From assembly GCA_963703895.1 (NCBI GenBank), contig CAVPFX010000002.1:1054001-1118000 (forward strand): 64,000 nt of DNA, written 5' to 3'. This stretch comes from VRUE01 sp963703895. GTDB lineage: Bacteria > Actinomycetota > Thermoleophilia > Solirubrobacterales > 70-9. Each line of letters begins with the position of its first letter. Position 1 is the stretch's first letter. The position numbers and the translations under genes were made by a program. Under the pieces are notes generated by a model. That model worked only from the letters and a program-made list of their open reading frames with translations, was not told the origin of the DNA and made no database searches. Below, piece after piece: positions 49,911 through 57,770 of this stretch.

Positions 49911-50419
49911 CGCTCCACCTCGATCAGGTCGCGCAGCTGGTCGAGGCCGCGGCGCAGGCGCGAGTTGACCGTCCCCCGCGGCAGCTCGAGCATCCGCGCG
50001 ATCTCGCCCGGCGTGTACTCGAGCAAGTGGCGGAGGACGACGACGGCGCGCTGCTCGGGCGGCAGTTGGGCAAGGGCGGGCATCAGCTCGCCGCTGAGCT
50101 GTTCCTGTGGAGGGGCCGGCTCGTCGTCGGGGTCGCCGGCGCCGCGTCGCAGGGCTTCCCGCCGTCCCCAGTCGATCGCGCGGTTGATCACGATCCGGTG
50201 CAGCCAGGGGCCGAAGGGCCGGCGGCGGTCGAAGCGATCGAGCGCGTCGACTGCGGCCAGGAAGGCGTCCTGGGCGATGTCCTCGGCCGCCCCGGCGTCG
50301 TGGACCACCAGGTACGCCGCGCGGTGGGCGCGCGGCCAGTGCATCCCATATAGCTCGGCAAGCGCATCCTGAGAGCCGCCTTGCGCCTCCTTGATGAGCT
50401 TCCTCTCCTCAGCTCCCAA
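49907..50419 (-). CDS. ECF-family RNA polymerase sigma factor
   Basis: A 170-residue sigma-70 ECF protein. Region 2 is visible as ALAELYGMHWPRAHRAAYLVVHDAGAAEDIAQDAFLAAVDALDRFD...FGPWLHRIVINRAIDWGRR, region 4 as LPPEQRAVVVLRHLLEYTPGEIARMLELPRGTVNSRLRRGLDQLR. It likely responds to an envelope or secreted-protein signal through the co-encoded membrane propeller. The targets are unknown; the nearby peptidase gene upstream is in the same direction, 24 nt away, and may share its transcript. Confidence 0.92.
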   Translation of the reverse strand: MGAEERKLIKEAQGGSQDALAELYGMHWPRAHRAAYLVVHDAGAAEDIAQDAFLAAVDALDRFDRRRPFGPWLHRIVINRAIDWGRREALRRGAGDPDDEPAPPQEQLSGELMPALAQLPPEQRAVVVLRHLLEYTPGEIARMLELPRGTVNSRLRRGLDQLRDLIEVER

Positions 50420-50443
50420 CCCTCACCTCTTCCGCGGGACATC

Positions 50444-51322
50444 TCAATCTTCGCCCACCTGGGCCTGTCGGCGCGCGATCCGGATGATCGCGTCGTTGAG
50501 CCGCGAGTGGAGGCCCGGCGCCAGCGCGCCGGGCGGTAGCTCGACGACGAAGGAGCTGGCGCCGGGGAAGCGGTGGTTCTGCCAGTTGGGGGCCGTGCCG
50601 GCGGGCCAGGGCAAGCGGCGGAAGGGGATCCGCCCCAACTCGGCCAAGCGCCGCGCCGCCGGGACGCTCGGCCCCCAGGCCCGGACCAGCGGTCGCGCGC
50701 CACGGTGCTGGTGGAGCCAGATCGTCAGATTGGGGTTCAGCCCCCGGATGATCCGCGCGGCCAGGCGCGTCTCGGGCTCTGAGAGGGGGCGCGGACCCGA
50801 GTACTGGGCATCGCCGCGACGGCCGATCGGTCGCCACTGCGAGGGGAAGTTGCGGTTGAGGTCGACGCCGCGACCGTTGAGTCGGGTTCCGATGGCGGCC
50901 CCGTCGGGATTCAGGTTGGGCACGACGAAGACGTTGGAGCGCGGATCGGGACAGCCGTTGCTGGTCGGCACGATCCTGCTGCCGGCGCACTCGTCGCCGT
51001 GGATGCAGCCAAAGACCAGCACCCTGCCGGCGATGCTCGGATCGCCCAGCTGGCGCAGGCCGATCGGTCGGCCCATGGTGGAGTGGCCGACGATGCCGAT
51101 CCGCTCGAGCAAGTTGCCGGGTCGGCGGGGAGTGCGGGTAAAGGCGAGCAGGCGATCGGTTGACTCCCCACTCGTGGCGGATTCGTCGCCTGCGGAAGAC
51201 TTGCCGCCAGAGCTCGCGCTGCCGATCCCACCGCTCGCGCTTGGCAAGGAGCAAGCGACGGCGATCAGGCCGAGCCCGCAGGCGGCGGCGATCGCGGCGG
51301 CGAGGAGGACCCGCCGCCTCAT
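50444..51322 (-). CDS. exported M14-family metallocarboxypeptidase
   Basis: A lipoprotein or secreted peptidase. The signal RRRVLLAAAIAAACGLGLIAVACS ends in a possible lipobox. The M14 zinc site is HGDE at VFGCIHGDECAG, followed by NLNPDG and GVDLNRNFP; a later LHQH may supply the third ligand and FVVELPPG the catalytic glutamate. It resembles bacterial murein-peptide amidases. ATG 51322 overlaps the upstream stop (ATGA), preferred to the ATG at 51367. Confidence 0.82.
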   Translation of the reverse strand: MRRRVLLAAAIAAACGLGLIAVACSLPSASGGIGSASSGGKSSAGDESATSGESTDRLLAFTRTPRRPGNLLERIGIVGHSTMGRPIGLRQLGDPSIAGRVLVFGCIHGDECAGSRIVPTSNGCPDPRSNVFVVPNLNPDGAAIGTRLNGRGVDLNRNFPSQWRPIGRRGDAQYSGPRPLSEPETRLAARIIRGLNPNLTIWLHQHRGARPLVRAWGPSVPAARRLAELGRIPFRRLPWPAGTAPNWQNHRFPGASSFVVELPPGALAPGLHSRLNDAIIRIARRQAQVGED

Positions 51323-52386
51323 TTTTCCGTTGCCGTTGGGGAGACGCCCCCGCGGCGATGCCGCCACCCGACCCAGGCCAGCAACGCCAGCGCGATCGCG
51401 CTCAGGGCCACGATCGGCGGCCAGGGCCCGATCCCGCTCGACGCGGTCGCCACCGGTGTGGCTCGCTGGACCTCGAAGCTGCGTGTGTCGACGCTGAGCA
51501 ACGCCCGCGTCGGTTTTGGCCCCGGCCGCTGGCGCAGCAGGACAAGCTGGTGACCGCCCTCGCGCATCTGCAACTGCAGCAGGTAGTAGAAGCGCCTCGG
51601 CAGCTCGGTCAGCTGTGGCAGATCGATACAGACCGCCCGCCCGCCGACGGTGTCGAGGGCGTGGATGAACGGCTCCTTGCCGTTGCCGTCATAGAGCGTG
51701 TAGGCCCAGCGCCCATCCGGGCTCATCGCGCGGGTGAGCGGCAGGCCCTCCATGCGCTCCTCCGGCTCCTCGGGGTCGACGATCGGTTCGGGCAGGAGAC
51801 GACGGCTCTCCACGTCGTAGGCGCGCACCTCGTAGTGGGTGATGTAGGACGGCCCGCTGAGGTGCGGGAAGTGGTGGATCAGGTAGATCGTCGAGCCGTC
51901 CGGCGAGATCGCGTCGAAGGCGAAGTGGCCGCGCAGCTCGACCGATCTGAACACGCTTGGTGGGCGCCGCTGTCCGGCTCGCAGGTGCCGCTGGGGGCGA
52001 AGGTCGGTATCGAGGAGGGTCAGCCGCGTGGTCTTGGGCGGGTAGACGGGGCTGTCGAAGGCGAAGCTGCCGAGGACCAGCGTCTTGCCATCGGCGGAGA
52101 GACCTCCACCGGTGCCGTCGTAGGCGACCGCCGGCACGTCGTAGTCGCCATCGAGCTGCCACCAGCGCTCGACCCGACCGTCACGCCGGTCGGTTCGCGC
52201 GACTACCGTGAGCCTGGGCTTCGTATGGGTGGTGATGGCGACGTAGCGATATGGGGACCCGTCGATCGTCACCCCGTTGCGGGCACCCATCTCCAGTCCC
52301 TTTGACCTTGCGTTCGGCGCTGTGGCTCCACTGCCCAGCAGAGCCAGCAGCGCAAGCAGCGCAATCAGCGGCGTCCTCTTCCTCAT
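51319..52386 (-). CDS. secreted, C-terminally anchored beta-propeller-like protein
   Basis: After a signal peptide (RKRTPLIALLALLALLGSG) comes an extracellular domain with propeller-like strands (DVPAVAYDGTGGGLSADGKTLVLGSF, FDAISPDGSTIYLIHHFP, AMSPDGRWAYTLYDG), then a membrane helix (WPPIVALSAIALALLAWVGW) and a short RHRRGG cytoplasmic tail. The start at 52386 is fixed by AAGGAGGAGAG just upstream. It is operonic with the M14 peptidase (4-nt overlap) and perhaps the sigma factor; this grouping suggests an envelope-sensing or remodelling unit. Confidence 0.75.
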   Translation of the reverse strand: MRKRTPLIALLALLALLGSGATAPNARSKGLEMGARNGVTIDGSPYRYVAITTHTKPRLTVVARTDRRDGRVERWWQLDGDYDVPAVAYDGTGGGLSADGKTLVLGSFAFDSPVYPPKTTRLTLLDTDLRPQRHLRAGQRRPPSVFRSVELRGHFAFDAISPDGSTIYLIHHFPHLSGPSYITHYEVRAYDVESRRLLPEPIVDPEEPEERMEGLPLTRAMSPDGRWAYTLYDGNGKEPFIHALDTVGGRAVCIDLPQLTELPRRFYYLLQLQMREGGHQLVLLRQRPGPKPTRALLSVDTRSFEVQRATPVATASSGIGPWPPIVALSAIALALLAWVGWRHRRGGVSPTATEK

Positions 52387-52486
52387 CTCTCCTCCTTTGC
52401 GCTCACGCAATGAGTACGGCCGAAGGCACGGCAGAGGTCCCTCGGCAGCGGTTTGGCCCGCCGCGGTCGCTGCGTACACTCGCCCG

Positions 52487-54115
52487 GTGACCCGCCAGCA
52501 GCGCCTGACCCTGGTCGCGACGATCCTCGGCTCGACGGTCGTCTTCCTCGACTCGACCGTGGTCAACGTGGCGCTGCCGGCGATCAGCGACAACCTCGAC
52601 GCCGGCCTGGCGGGGCAGCAATGGGTGGTCGAGGCCTACATGCTCACCCTGGTCTCGCTGCTGCTCGTCGGCGGCTCGCTCGGCGACCAGTTCGGCCGCC
52701 GGCGGATGTTCGTCTTCGGCCTGATCGGCTTCGGCGTCACCTCGCTGCTCTGCGCGATCGCTCCCACGGTCGAGTTCCTGATCGCGGGCCGCGCCCTGCA
52801 GGGCGTGACCGGAGCGTTGCTCGTACCGGGCTCGCTGGCGATCGTCGCCGCCACCTTCGAGGGCGAGGCGCGCGGCAAGGCGGTCGGCACCTGGACCGCC
52901 TGGACCGGGATCGCGACCGTGCTCGGGCCGGCCGGGGGAGGGGCGTTGGTCGAGGCGCTCTCCTGGCGGGCGGTCTTCTGGGTAAACCTGCCGCTGATCG
53001 TGTTCACGGTCGCGCTGACCATGCACTCGGTGCGCGAGAGCCGCGACCCCGACGCCTTCCGCGGCATCGACTGGGCGGGCATCGGCCTCTCGGCGGCCGG
53101 GCTCGGCGGTCCGGTCTTCGCCCTGATCGAGCAGCCGAGCCGCGGCTGGGGCGACCCCCTGGTGCTGATCCCCTTCGTCGCCGGAATCGCCTGCTTCGTC
53201 CTCTTCGTCGTCCACGAGGCGCGGGCCCGCCACCCGATGCTGGAGCTCTCGCTGTTTCGGATCCGCAACTTCTGGGTCGCCAACGTGACCACCCTCGCCG
53301 CGTACGCCGGCCTGATCGGGGGTCTCTTCTTCGTCGGCCTCTTCCTCCAGCAGGTGTCCGGCTACACGCCGATCCAGGCCGGCCTGGCGACGACGCCGGT
53401 CTCGCTGATCCTCTTCTTCCTCTCGCCGCGCTGGGGCAAGCTGGCCTCCGGCACCGGTCCGCGCCTGCCGATGACGGTCGGCCCGATCGTCGGCGGGATC
53501 GGCCTGCTGATGCTGCTGCGCGTCGGTGCCGACGCCGACTACCTCGCCGACGTGTTGCCGGCGATCCTCGTCTTCGGCCTCGGCCTCTCGGCGACGGTGG
53601 CGCCGCTGACCGCGACCGTGCTCGACTCGGTCGAGGAACGCCACGTCGGCATCGCCTCCGGCGTCAACAACGGCGTCGCCCGAGTCGCCGGTCTGCTGGC
53701 GATCGCCGTCCTCGGCGCCGTCATCTCCGCCTACTTCGGCTCGGCCCTGGACAACAACCTCGGCGATCGGCCGCTGGGCCCCCGCGCCGAGCGCACCGTC
53801 ACCGACGCCAAGGCCCAACCGCTGGCCGTGCCCAAAACCGGCAAGCTCCTCCCGGCCCAGGCCGCCCGAGTAAGCACCGCCTCAGCCGACGCCTCCACCT
53901 CCGCCTTCCACCTAGGCATCGGCATAGCCGGAGTCCTAATGATCATCGGCGGCACCGTCTCCGGCTTCGGAATTGAGAACCCACGCAGAACAAGGGAAGC
54001 TCTTCCAAGCCGCGGTTCTGCCCAGGCCGGCGAGTGCGGCCATGGAGCCGACGCTGATTGCTCCGAGCCTGCATCGCAGTTGGACTCGGAAGCTCCCGCA
54101 GCCGAGCCCGCTTGA
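52487..54115 (+). CDS. DHA2-family multidrug efflux transporter (MFS)
   Basis: A drug:proton antiporter with about 14 membrane helices. Motif D1/A region: FLDSTVVNVALPAI near residue 20 and GGSLGDQFGRRRMFVFG near 60; motif C: WTGIATVLGPAGGGAL. These place it in the EmrB/QacA group. The final 40 residues are a charged, Cys-containing cytoplasmic tail (AQAGECGHGADADCSEP). GTG 52487 is chosen because it begins just before the first helix; it is divergent from the propeller operon. A nested hairpin starts right after the stop. Confidence 0.88.
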   Translation: MTRQQRLTLVATILGSTVVFLDSTVVNVALPAISDNLDAGLAGQQWVVEAYMLTLVSLLLVGGSLGDQFGRRRMFVFGLIGFGVTSLLCAIAPTVEFLIAGRALQGVTGALLVPGSLAIVAATFEGEARGKAVGTWTAWTGIATVLGPAGGGALVEALSWRAVFWVNLPLIVFTVALTMHSVRESRDPDAFRGIDWAGIGLSAAGLGGPVFALIEQPSRGWGDPLVLIPFVAGIACFVLFVVHEARARHPMLELSLFRIRNFWVANVTTLAAYAGLIGGLFFVGLFLQQVSGYTPIQAGLATTPVSLILFFLSPRWGKLASGTGPRLPMTVGPIVGGIGLLMLLRVGADADYLADVLPAILVFGLGLSATVAPLTATVLDSVEERHVGIASGVNNGVARVAGLLAIAVLGAVISAYFGSALDNNLGDRPLGPRAERTVTDAKAQPLAVPKTGKLLPAQAARVSTASADASTSAFHLGIGIAGVLMIIGGTVSGFGIENPRRTREALPSRGSAQAGECGHGADADCSEPASQLDSEAPAAEPA

Positions 54116-54214
54116 GAGCCGGGGACGAGACCCCTCTCGAACGGGCGGATACTCAAAATGCAGCCCTAATTAGGGCTGCATTTGTCCGGGCGAGAGGGGT
54201 CTCGTCCCCGGCTC
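54116..54214. terminator. nested double hairpin between the transporter and trpS
   Basis: Outer exact arms of 24 nt (54116-54139 and 54191-54214; begin GAGCCGGGGACGAGACCCC) enclose a second perfect palindrome of 28 nt at 54156-54183 (AAATGCAGCCCTAA and its complement), which ends in ATTT. It begins directly after the transporter stop and ends 18 nt before the trpS start. Confidence 0.65.
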
Positions 54215-54232
54215 CCGAATAGGCTTCGAGCC

Positions 54233-55225
54233 GTGAGCGCTCCAATTGTCTTCTCAGGGATTCAGCCGACTGGCCGCAAGCATCTAGGCAACTACATCGG
54301 GGCAATTCGCCAGTACGTCGAGGGCCAGGACCGCGGTGCCCCGGCGATCTTCTGCATCGTCGACCTGCACGCGATCTCGGTTGCCTACGACCCGGCCGAG
54401 CTGCGCGAGCGGCTCTACGACACGGCCGCGATCCTGCTCGCCGCCGGCCTCGACCCGGAGCGCTGCATCTTCTTCCGCCAGTCCGACGTGCGCGAGCACA
54501 GCGAGCTGACCTGGCTGCTCTCGGCGGTTACCGCGCACGGCGACCTCAACCGCATGACCCAGTTCAAGGACAAGTCGGCGAAGCAGGAGCTCGTCTCCGC
54601 GGCGCTCTTCTTCTACCCGGTGCTGATGGCCGCCGACGTGCTCGCCTACCGGGCGACCGAGGTGCCGGTCGGCGACGACCAGCGCCAGCACGTCGAGCTG
54701 ATGCGCGAGGTCGCCCGCCGCTTCAACGAGCGCTTCGGCGAGACCCTGGTCGTGCCGGAGATGCGCATTCCCGAGGTCGGGGCGCGGATCATGGACCTGC
54801 AGGAGCCCGAGCGGAAGATGTCGACCACGGGCGGGACCGAGGCGGGCACTGTGCTCGTCCTCGACGAGCCGCAGGCGATCCGCAAGAAGCTCGGCAGCGC
54901 CGTCACCGACTCCGGCCGCGAGGTCCGCCGCGCTCCCGACAAGGCGGGGATCACCAACCTGATCGACATCTACGCGGTCGCTCGTGGCAGCGATCCGAGC
55001 GCGGTTGAAAGCGAGTTCGAGGGCGCCGGCTACGGCGACTTCAAGCAGGCGGTGGCGGAGGCGGTCGTCGAGTACCTCGCCCCGGTCCGCGAGCGCTACG
55101 CCGAGCTGCGTCCGGATGAGGCGGCGCTGGAGGCGATCCTCGCCGCCGGCGCCGAGAAGGCCCGCGCGATCGCCGCGCCGGTCGTGGCCGACGTGCGCGA
55201 GCGCATGGGCTTCGGCCCCGCCTAG
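54233..55225 (+). CDS. trpS: tryptophanyl-tRNA synthetase
   Basis: A class I synthetase of 330 residues. The HIGH-type motif is GIQPTGRKHLGNYIGAI, the second motif is ERKMSTTGG (KMSKS equivalent). FKDKSAKQE, YPVLMAADVLAYRATEVPVGDDQRQHVELMRE and the C-terminal VAEAVVEYLAPVRERYAEL fit the family. GTG 54233 gives the standard N-terminus. No T-box leader is seen in the short upstream region. scpA follows after 33 nt. Confidence 0.95.
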   Translation: MSAPIVFSGIQPTGRKHLGNYIGAIRQYVEGQDRGAPAIFCIVDLHAISVAYDPAELRERLYDTAAILLAAGLDPERCIFFRQSDVREHSELTWLLSAVTAHGDLNRMTQFKDKSAKQELVSAALFFYPVLMAADVLAYRATEVPVGDDQRQHVELMREVARRFNERFGETLVVPEMRIPEVGARIMDLQEPERKMSTTGGTEAGTVLVLDEPQAIRKKLGSAVTDSGREVRRAPDKAGITNLIDIYAVARGSDPSAVESEFEGAGYGDFKQAVAEAVVEYLAPVRERYAELRPDEAALEAILAAGAEKARAIAAPVVADVRERMGFGPA

Positions 55226-55258
55226 CGCACCGTCGCTCCCGCGCGTTACGGTGCCTGG

Positions 55259-55996
55259 GTGACCGTCGCCGAGCTGGACCTCGACCTCGACGTCTTCGCC
55301 GGTCCCTTCGACCTGCTGATGGCGGTGGTGCTGCGCGAGGAGGTCAGCCTGCTCGAGGTCGAGCTGGCCGAGGTCGTCGTCGCCTACGTTGAGCACCTCG
55401 AGCAGGCTGAAGAGCTGGAGCTCGACGTGGCGACCGAGTTCCTTGTCCTGATCGCCTCGCTGCTGGAGCTGAAGTCGCGCCTGCTGCTGCCGGGCGAAGA
55501 GGAGGCGCTCGAGGACGTCACCCCCGAGGAGGCGGTCGAGGAGCTGGTCGCCCGCCTGCTCGAGTACCGCCGCTACCGTGACGCCGCCGCCGTGCTGGAG
55601 CAGCGCTTCGAGGCGGCGCGCGGCTATCTCTACCGCTCGGCGCCGCTGCCGCCGGAGCTGCGCAAGGTGGCGCTCGATGCGGCGACAGCGGTCTACGACC
55701 CGGAACGACTCGGCGCCGCCCTCGGCGATCTGCTGGTGATCCCCCCGCAACTGAACCTCGACCACATCCGCCCGACCGTCTCGCTGGAAAAGCGCCTGCG
55801 CGCCCTGCGCGACGCCCTGCGCGGCCACGCCAGCATCGACTTCGACGAGCAGTTCGGCGAGGAGGACCGGCTGACCCAGGCGGTCACCCTCTTCGCCCTG
55901 CTCGAGATGTACCGCAAAGGCGAGGCGACCTGGGAGCAGTCCAAGCCCTTCGGCCCGATCCAGATCCACAAGAAGGAGCCCCCCGCAAGTGAGTGA
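55259..55996 (+). CDS. scpA: segregation and condensation protein ScpA (kleisin)
   Basis: The kleisin of the Smc-ScpAB complex, 245 residues. VFAGPFDLLMAVVLREEVSLLEVELAEVVVAYVEHL is the N-terminal helical domain that binds the Smc neck; TEFLVLIASLLELKSRLLLPG follows; the C-terminal winged helix (RLTQAVTLFALLEMYRKGEATWEQSKPFGPI) binds the Smc head. GTG start; its end overlaps scpB by 8 nt. Confidence 0.93.
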   Translation: MTVAELDLDLDVFAGPFDLLMAVVLREEVSLLEVELAEVVVAYVEHLEQAEELELDVATEFLVLIASLLELKSRLLLPGEEEALEDVTPEEAVEELVARLLEYRRYRDAAAVLEQRFEAARGYLYRSAPLPPELRKVALDAATAVYDPERLGAALGDLLVIPPQLNLDHIRPTVSLEKRLRALRDALRGHASIDFDEQFGEEDRLTQAVTLFALLEMYRKGEATWEQSKPFGPIQIHKKEPPASE

Positions 55997-56561
55997 CCTG
56001 ACCCGCACGATCGAGGCGTTGCTCTTCCTTTCGCCACAGCCGGTCAATGCCCGCGATCTGGGCGAGGCGACCGAGTCCACCGAAGGCCAGGTCGACGAGG
56101 CGATCGAGCTGCTGCGCGAGGATCTCGCCGAGGGCAAGCGCGGCGTCGTCCTGCGCGAGGTCGCCGGCGGCTTCGCCCTGGCCAGCGACCCTGCCAGCGA
56201 GGCTGCCGCGCGCCGCCTGCTGGCCAAGCCGCGCACGCCGCCGCTGACCCAGGCGCAGGCGGAGACCCTGGCGATCGTTGCCTACCTGCAGCCGGTCACC
56301 CGCCCCGAGGTGGCGCGGATCCGCGGCGTCACCTCCGAGTCAGCGGTGCAGACCCTGGCCGAGCGCGGCCTGATTGAGGAGTCGGGGCGCTCGCAGTTCG
56401 GGGCGGCGATCTTTAAGACGACCGAGCTGTTTGAGCGACTGTTTGGGCTCTCCGGTCTCGACCAGTTGCCCGATCCCTCGAGGTTCGACCCGACGCCGGA
56501 GGATGAGCGGGAGCTGCGGGAGCGGCTGCTCAAGGCGGGGGAGCAGCGGTCGGAGCCTTGA
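55989..56561 (+). CDS. scpB: segregation and condensation protein ScpB
   Basis: Two winged-helix domains in 190 residues: TIEALLFLSPQPVNARDLGEATEST at the start, then PPLTQAQAETLAIVAYLQPVTRPEVARIRGVTSESAVQTLAERGLIEESGRSQFGAAIFKTTELFERLFGL, the conserved ScpB core. It binds ScpA as a dimer in the chromosome-organising Smc complex. GTG start within the end of scpA. A family 1 palindrome separates it from rluB. Confidence 0.94.
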   Translation: MSDLTRTIEALLFLSPQPVNARDLGEATESTEGQVDEAIELLREDLAEGKRGVVLREVAGGFALASDPASEAAARRLLAKPRTPPLTQAQAETLAIVAYLQPVTRPEVARIRGVTSESAVQTLAERGLIEESGRSQFGAAIFKTTELFERLFGLSGLDQLPDPSRFDPTPEDERELRERLLKAGEQRSEP

Positions 56562-56567
56562 GGCGGC

Positions 56568-56673
56568 GACGGGAGAACGTGCCCTCCCCCGAAGACCGTC
56601 GCGCAGCAGATCGTGTTTTGCCGATTCGGGGCGTAATCACGGGAGCCTTCGGGGGAGGGCACGTTCTCCCGTC
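56568..56673. repeat. family 1 palindromic element between scpB and rluB
   Basis: Exact 27-nt arms (56568-56594 and 56647-56673) enclose a 52-nt loop beginning ACCGTCGCGCAGC and ending ACGGGAGC. It ends 6 nt before the rluB start, so the arm covers the ribosome binding region. Loop ends match the copies near murE and mraY, while the stem sequence is largely different. Confidence 0.78.
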
Positions 56674-56679
56674 CCTGTC

Positions 56680-57375
56680 GTGAGGCTCGCCAAGTTCCTC
56701 GCCCATGGGGGAGTCGCTTCGCGGCGGAAAGCTGAGGTGATCATCTCCAAGGGGAGGGTCAGAGTTGGTGGCGAGGTCGTCACGGATCCGGCGCGGGACG
56801 TCACCGATGCTGATGAGGTGCGGGTGGACGGGAGCTTGGTTGGGACCGAGGCGCGGGAGGTCTGGGCAGTGAACAAGCCCGCCGGAGTTGTCTCCACGGC
56901 ACGTGAACCCGGAGGGCGCCCCGCTGTGGTCGAACTGGTCGACACGACGGCGCGGCTTTATCCGGTGGGGCGGCTCGATGCCGAATCGACCGGGCTGCTG
57001 CTGCTGACCAACGACGGGGAGCTCGCCAATCGGCTGACGCATCCCCGCTACGGGGTCCGCAAGGCCTATCGGGCGGAGCTGCGGCGGCCACCGTCCGACG
57101 CTGATCTGGGCCGACTCCAGCGCGGGGTGGAGCTCGATGACGGAATGACCGCTCCGGCCGAGGTTCAGCGCATCGGCGAGCGCGAGATCGAGATCGTCCT
57201 GCGCGAGGGGCGCAACCGCCAGGTGCGCCGCATGGCCGAAGCGATCGGCAACCGGGTGGTGAAGCTGCGGCGGGTGCGCTTCGGCCCGGTCGAGCTCGGC
57301 CGGCTCAGCATGGGGCAGGCGCGACGGCTTGGCGAGCAGGACATCGCCCGGCTCTGGGAAGATTCAAAACGATGA
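56680..57375 (+). CDS. rluB: ribosomal large-subunit pseudouridine synthase (RluB/RsuA family)
   Basis: An N-terminal S4 RNA-binding domain (RLAKFLAHGGVASRRKAEVIISKGRVRVGGEVV) is followed by the catalytic domain with WAVNKPAGVVST and the active aspartate in YPVGRLDAESTGLLLLTNDGELANRLTHPRYGVRKAYRAEL. REGRNRQVRRMAEAIG is the second family motif. The usual substrate is 23S rRNA near position 2605. It belongs to the conserved scpA-scpB-rluB order. GTG start; ends overlapping aroH by 4 nt. Confidence 0.92.
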   Translation: MRLAKFLAHGGVASRRKAEVIISKGRVRVGGEVVTDPARDVTDADEVRVDGSLVGTEAREVWAVNKPAGVVSTAREPGGRPAVVELVDTTARLYPVGRLDAESTGLLLLTNDGELANRLTHPRYGVRKAYRAELRRPPSDADLGRLQRGVELDDGMTAPAEVQRIGEREIEIVLREGRNRQVRRMAEAIGNRVVKLRRVRFGPVELGRLSMGQARRLGEQDIARLWEDSKR

Positions 57376-57746
57376 GCGAGGAGCGACTGTTCGCGGTCCG
57401 CGGGGCCGTGCAGGCCGGTGCCAACGAAGCGGACGCGATCGTTGACGCGACCGAGGAGCTGATGCGCGAGCTGCTCGACCGCAACGAGCTCAGCGCCGAG
57501 GCGATGGTCAGTTGCCTGTTCACGACCACGGAGGACCTCGACGCCGAGTTCCCGGCGGTCGCGGCGCGGCGCCTCGGCCTCGACACCGTTCCCCTGATCT
57601 GTGCCCGCGAGATCGACGTGCCGGGGGCGATGCCGCGGGTGATCCGGACGATGGTCCACTACTACGCCCCGGTTGGCCACAAGCCCGATCACGTGTATTT
57701 AGGTGCGACGCAGGAGCTGCGAGCCGACTTGCACGCAGCCCAGTAG
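57372..57746 (+). CDS. aroH: chorismate mutase, AroH type
   Basis: A 124-residue protein of the trimeric AroH fold, which converts chorismate to prephenate. It has FAVRGAVQAGANEADAIVDATEELMRELLDRNEL, EAMVSCLFTTTEDLDAEFPAVAARRLGLDTVPLICAREIDVPGAMPRVIRTMVHY and a final HVYLGATQELRADL, containing the known active-site arginines and the C-R-E segment. ATG overlaps the rluB stop. It is the first of a group of aromatic amino acid genes. Confidence 0.93.
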   Translation: MSEERLFAVRGAVQAGANEADAIVDATEELMRELLDRNELSAEAMVSCLFTTTEDLDAEFPAVAARRLGLDTVPLICAREIDVPGAMPRVIRTMVHYYAPVGHKPDHVYLGATQELRADLHAAQ

Positions 57747-57770
57747 AGGCTCCTTCGGCACAATGGGCCG

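Noticed and set aside
54116..54232. T-box riboswitch before trpS
   Set aside because: No T-box motif (TGGnACCGCG) or specifier loop is visible; only nested palindromes.
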